Below are positions 62,279 to 64,000 of a DNA stretch of 64,000 nt, one piece after another. The position numbers and the translations under genes are program-made. The notes beneath the pieces were generated by a model that was given only the letters and a program-made list of their open reading frames with translations, ran no database searches and was not told the DNA's origin. The stretch comes from Candidatus Epulonipiscium sp. (lineage in GTDB: Bacteria; Bacillota; Clostridia; Lachnospirales; Cellulosilyticaceae), in NCBI GenBank assembly GCA_012518255.1, contig JAAYSX010000060.1, positions 1 through 64,000 of the forward strand, written 5' to 3'. Position 1 is the stretch's first letter. Each line of letters opens with the position of its first letter.

Positions 62279-63853
62279 TTATTTTTGTAATTCTACTCCC
62301 TGATAGTAGTATTTTATAATTTCATCATAGCTATATCCTGCCTGGGCCATTCCCTTGGCACCTGATTGTGACATACCTACCCCGTGCCCATAGCCCCTAC
62401 CTGAAATTACAATATCACCATACTGGGTTTGCGGTCCTTGATTATTGCCTTGATTACTTCCTTGGCTACCACCATATATAGCTTGTCCACCTGCCCCTTG
62501 AACTACTAAGGTATTTCCAACTGGTCTTATTTTGCCACTTGCACTTATAACATAGCTTGGCCTTTCTCCCCTATATACTACAATATCTTCAATAGGCCTT
62601 GTATTAATTATAGGTGCCTGGGTCTGCTTGCCAATGGTAAACATTCTGCTCCTTAAGGATCCTCCATTTGTGGCTGAGAAAAATGTTCTAATATTTTCCC
62701 TTGTTAGTTTATGAGTCCCTGATGTTCCTATAATTTCAAGTTCATTTACCCTTCCAGCTGGTGTATATGAATTAATCCTAAGGCCTTTAGCAGGCCCAAT
62801 ATTAACTTTTTGGTTTCTTAAACATTTATCAATTTCTGCAAGGGTTATAGTTCTCGTCCATGGTTTCATCTCAGGATCCGTTTCATATGGGTCCGGAACT
62901 GCCTTTAAATAGGCTACCTGATTACCCCATACATATTGTGGATCCTCTGTATAGCCACCGCTTGTAGAAAAGAAAAGTGTCTCTGCAATTTTTCCATTAT
63001 GGGTAACTACCATCCCCCTTGTTTCATCCACTGCCCTGTTTGTACTTTCATATTCTCCGCTAAAACCTTTATATACTTGGGTATATACAGTATCACACAC
63101 ATTATAGCCATCACTTATGTATTTTCTAGACTGATATATGGACATACTCCTAGCTGCTACTGCCTGAGCCTTTAGGGCTTCTATATGCCAGCTTGCAGGC
63201 ATTTCTGCTGCAATAACTCCGTATAAATATTCTTCATGATCTACAATGTTAACTGCAGTAATTGTACTACCCCTTCTTACAAATTCAAACCATCCCCTAT
63301 ATGACCCATTAGCTAGGCTAGTTAAATTAAAGGAGTATCCCTGATTTATTCCAGCAAATCCCGTTTTTGCCCCATCACAAAAAATCATAGGATTTCCTGC
63401 ACCGTCATAAACTATTATCTCTGATCCTGTATTAGAAACAGGGCTCGTTTGTCCCAGATTTTTCTCTAAATATACCTGCCAATTACCAGGGCCCTTATAG
63501 GCAACTAGTCCACTTGTCCCTTGTGACTTGTAGTTGCTTAAAAGTTTATTTGCTTCTGTATATGTAGAAAAGGTGTTTTTATCAGCATAATAATTACCTG
63601 TATTTGCTTTAAGCAAAAATCCGGTAGGCGATGAAAGGGTTTCCTCACTTTGAAATCTATCTTGCCTTTCATAACCTACTTGTAACTGTGTGTTTTTTAT
63701 AGCTATACTACTTTTACCAGCATAGGCTGACCTAAGCCCTACCCTAATTGTCTTAGGAACTATAGTTGTCCCATAGGTTAAGGCTGGCCTGCCCACAATA
63801 AACATAGATATAGCACATAATATTAAAATATATTTCCTTTTATTTTTCTGCAC
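62279..63853 (-). CDS. Exported SpoIID/LytB-domain protein
   Basis: A 524-residue exported protein with a signal peptide or anchor (about 8-30), a sporulation-related (SPOR-like) or cell-wall region at about 50-180 ([15 protein letters not shown], then [14 protein letters not shown]), and the SpoIID domain at about 200-400: [40 protein letters not shown] with the catalytic-looking Glu, then [13 protein letters not shown]. It ends with [20 protein letters not shown], also typical. SpoIID is a lytic transglycosylase in engulfment; longer ones like this may act in vegetative cells. Start is GTG at 63853 after AGAGGGG. Confidence 0.86.
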   Translation of the reverse strand: MQKNKRKYILILCAISMFIVGRPALTYGTTIVPKTIRVGLRSAYAGKSSIAIKNTQLQVGYERQDRFQSEETLSSPTGFLLKANTGNYYADKNTFSTYTEANKLLSNYKSQGTSGLVAYKGPGNWQVYLEKNLGQTSPVSNTGSEIIVYDGAGNPMIFCDGAKTGFAGINQGYSFNLTSLANGSYRGWFEFVRRGSTITAVNIVDHEEYLYGVIAAEMPASWHIEALKAQAVAARSMSIYQSRKYISDGYNVCDTVYTQVYKGFSGEYESTNRAVDETRGMVVTHNGKIAETLFFSTSGGYTEDPQYVWGNQVAYLKAVPDPYETDPEMKPWTRTITLAEIDKCLRNQKVNIGPAKGLRINSYTPAGRVNELEIIGTSGTHKLTRENIRTFFSATNGGSLRSRMFTIGKQTQAPIINTRPIEDIVVYRGERPSYVISASGKIRPVGNTLVVQGAGGQAIYGGSQGSNQGNNQGPQTQYGDIVISGRGYGHGVGMSQSGAKGMAQAGYSYDEIIKYYYQGVELQK

Positions 63854-63882
63854 AAAGTCCCCTCTTTCCCATTACATATATT

Positions 63883-64000
63883 CTATTTATACTTGTCCAA
63901 GATCTTATCTGCCTGCTGCTGAGCTTTTTTAAGTGCCTCATCCGCCTCTAAATCTCCATTGACAGCAAACTGTATATTACTATTTAATATATCCCAGATA
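63883..64000 (-). CDS. C-terminal end of a sugar ABC transporter substrate-binding protein (partial)
   Basis: The last 38 codons of a gene that continues beyond the window. The reading ends EADEALKKAQQQADKILDKYK and starts IWDILNSNIQFAVNGD, which is the usual tail of family-1 extracellular solute-binding lipoproteins (the LNNAIQEALTGxxSxEEAL pattern). Its stop at 63883 lies about 30 bases before the SpoIID-like gene start. No other part is visible, so the sugar and the neighbouring permease genes cannot be named. Confidence 0.68.
   Translation of the reverse strand, partial: IWDILNSNIQFAVNGDLEADEALKKAQQQADKILDKYK

Overview
The window looks like chromosomal core DNA from a low-GC, anaerobic, endospore-forming member of the Clostridia (Lachnospiraceae-like or a near relative; the exact taxon cannot be set from sequence reading alone). 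Grounds: AT-rich DNA, strong AGGAGG-type ribosome binding sites, sporulation-type proteins (two SpoVB-like flippases, a SpoIID-like protein, a BofC-C-like protein), desulfoferrodoxin, a phosphofructokinase with pyrophosphate-type residues, and clostridial families (PRK06851, DUF3298, Cu-amine-oxidase stalk domain). I see no rRNA, tRNA, CRISPR array, insertion sequence, prophage or known defence system.

Layout. 1-7.2 kb: 3' part of a YesM-type sensor kinase, a small spore-surface-like protein, a DUF3298 protein, a Nudix hydrolase-aldehyde dehydrogenase pair, YitT, a GIY-YIG protein and a PRK06851 ATPase. 7.2-12.5 kb: argCJBDF operon (minus strand) with a dyad over its promoter. 12.7-15.5 kb: cupin protein, MocR-type regulator (PdxR) and divergent pdxS without pdxT. 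15.5-20.4 kb: stalk-domain protein, desulfoferrodoxin, citrate synthase, and a cation/proton antiporter with a PII-like partner. 20.5-23.3 kb: two-component system, with a decayed cysteine-peptidase-like fragment behind it. 23.3-28.2 kb: M50 protease, cytidylate-kinase-like protein, helical protein, leucyl aminopeptidase, DUF2752-DUF4234 pair. 28.4-34.9 kb: PPi-type phosphofructokinase, Crp/Fnr regulator with an ABC exporter, UppP, class II aldolase. 34.9-38.2 kb: CAP-domain secreted protein, SEC-C protein, threonine synthase. 38.0-38.6 kb: two small paralogous cysteine-rich proteins of unknown function, the best candidate here for something undescribed. 38.6-43.7 kb: hpt, PHP phosphatase, HI0933 flavoprotein, BofC-C-like protein, SpoVB-like flippase. 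43.8-52.7 kb: CobD/HisC-like aminotransferase, MetA with the acetyl-CoA-type glutamate, THUMP methyltransferase, small alarmone synthetase, spoVB behind a sigma-E-like promoter, rarA, lysA. 52.8-64 kb: MFS transporter, yajC-tgt, aroC, nadA-nadC (no nadB), a greA-like gene remnant, MATE transporter, acyl-ACP thioesterase, queA, SpoIID-like protein, and the end of a sugar-binding lipoprotein gene.

How it works together. Most units are housekeeping biosynthesis (arginine, PLP, threonine, methionine, lysine, chorismate, NAD, queuosine) and glycolysis, with sporulation and envelope genes between them. Several promoters carry dyads or direct repeats that look like operators (argC, pdxS, the antiporter operon, nadA, the DUF4234 gene, the response regulator). 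Many convergent pairs meet with overlapping or abutting stop codons.
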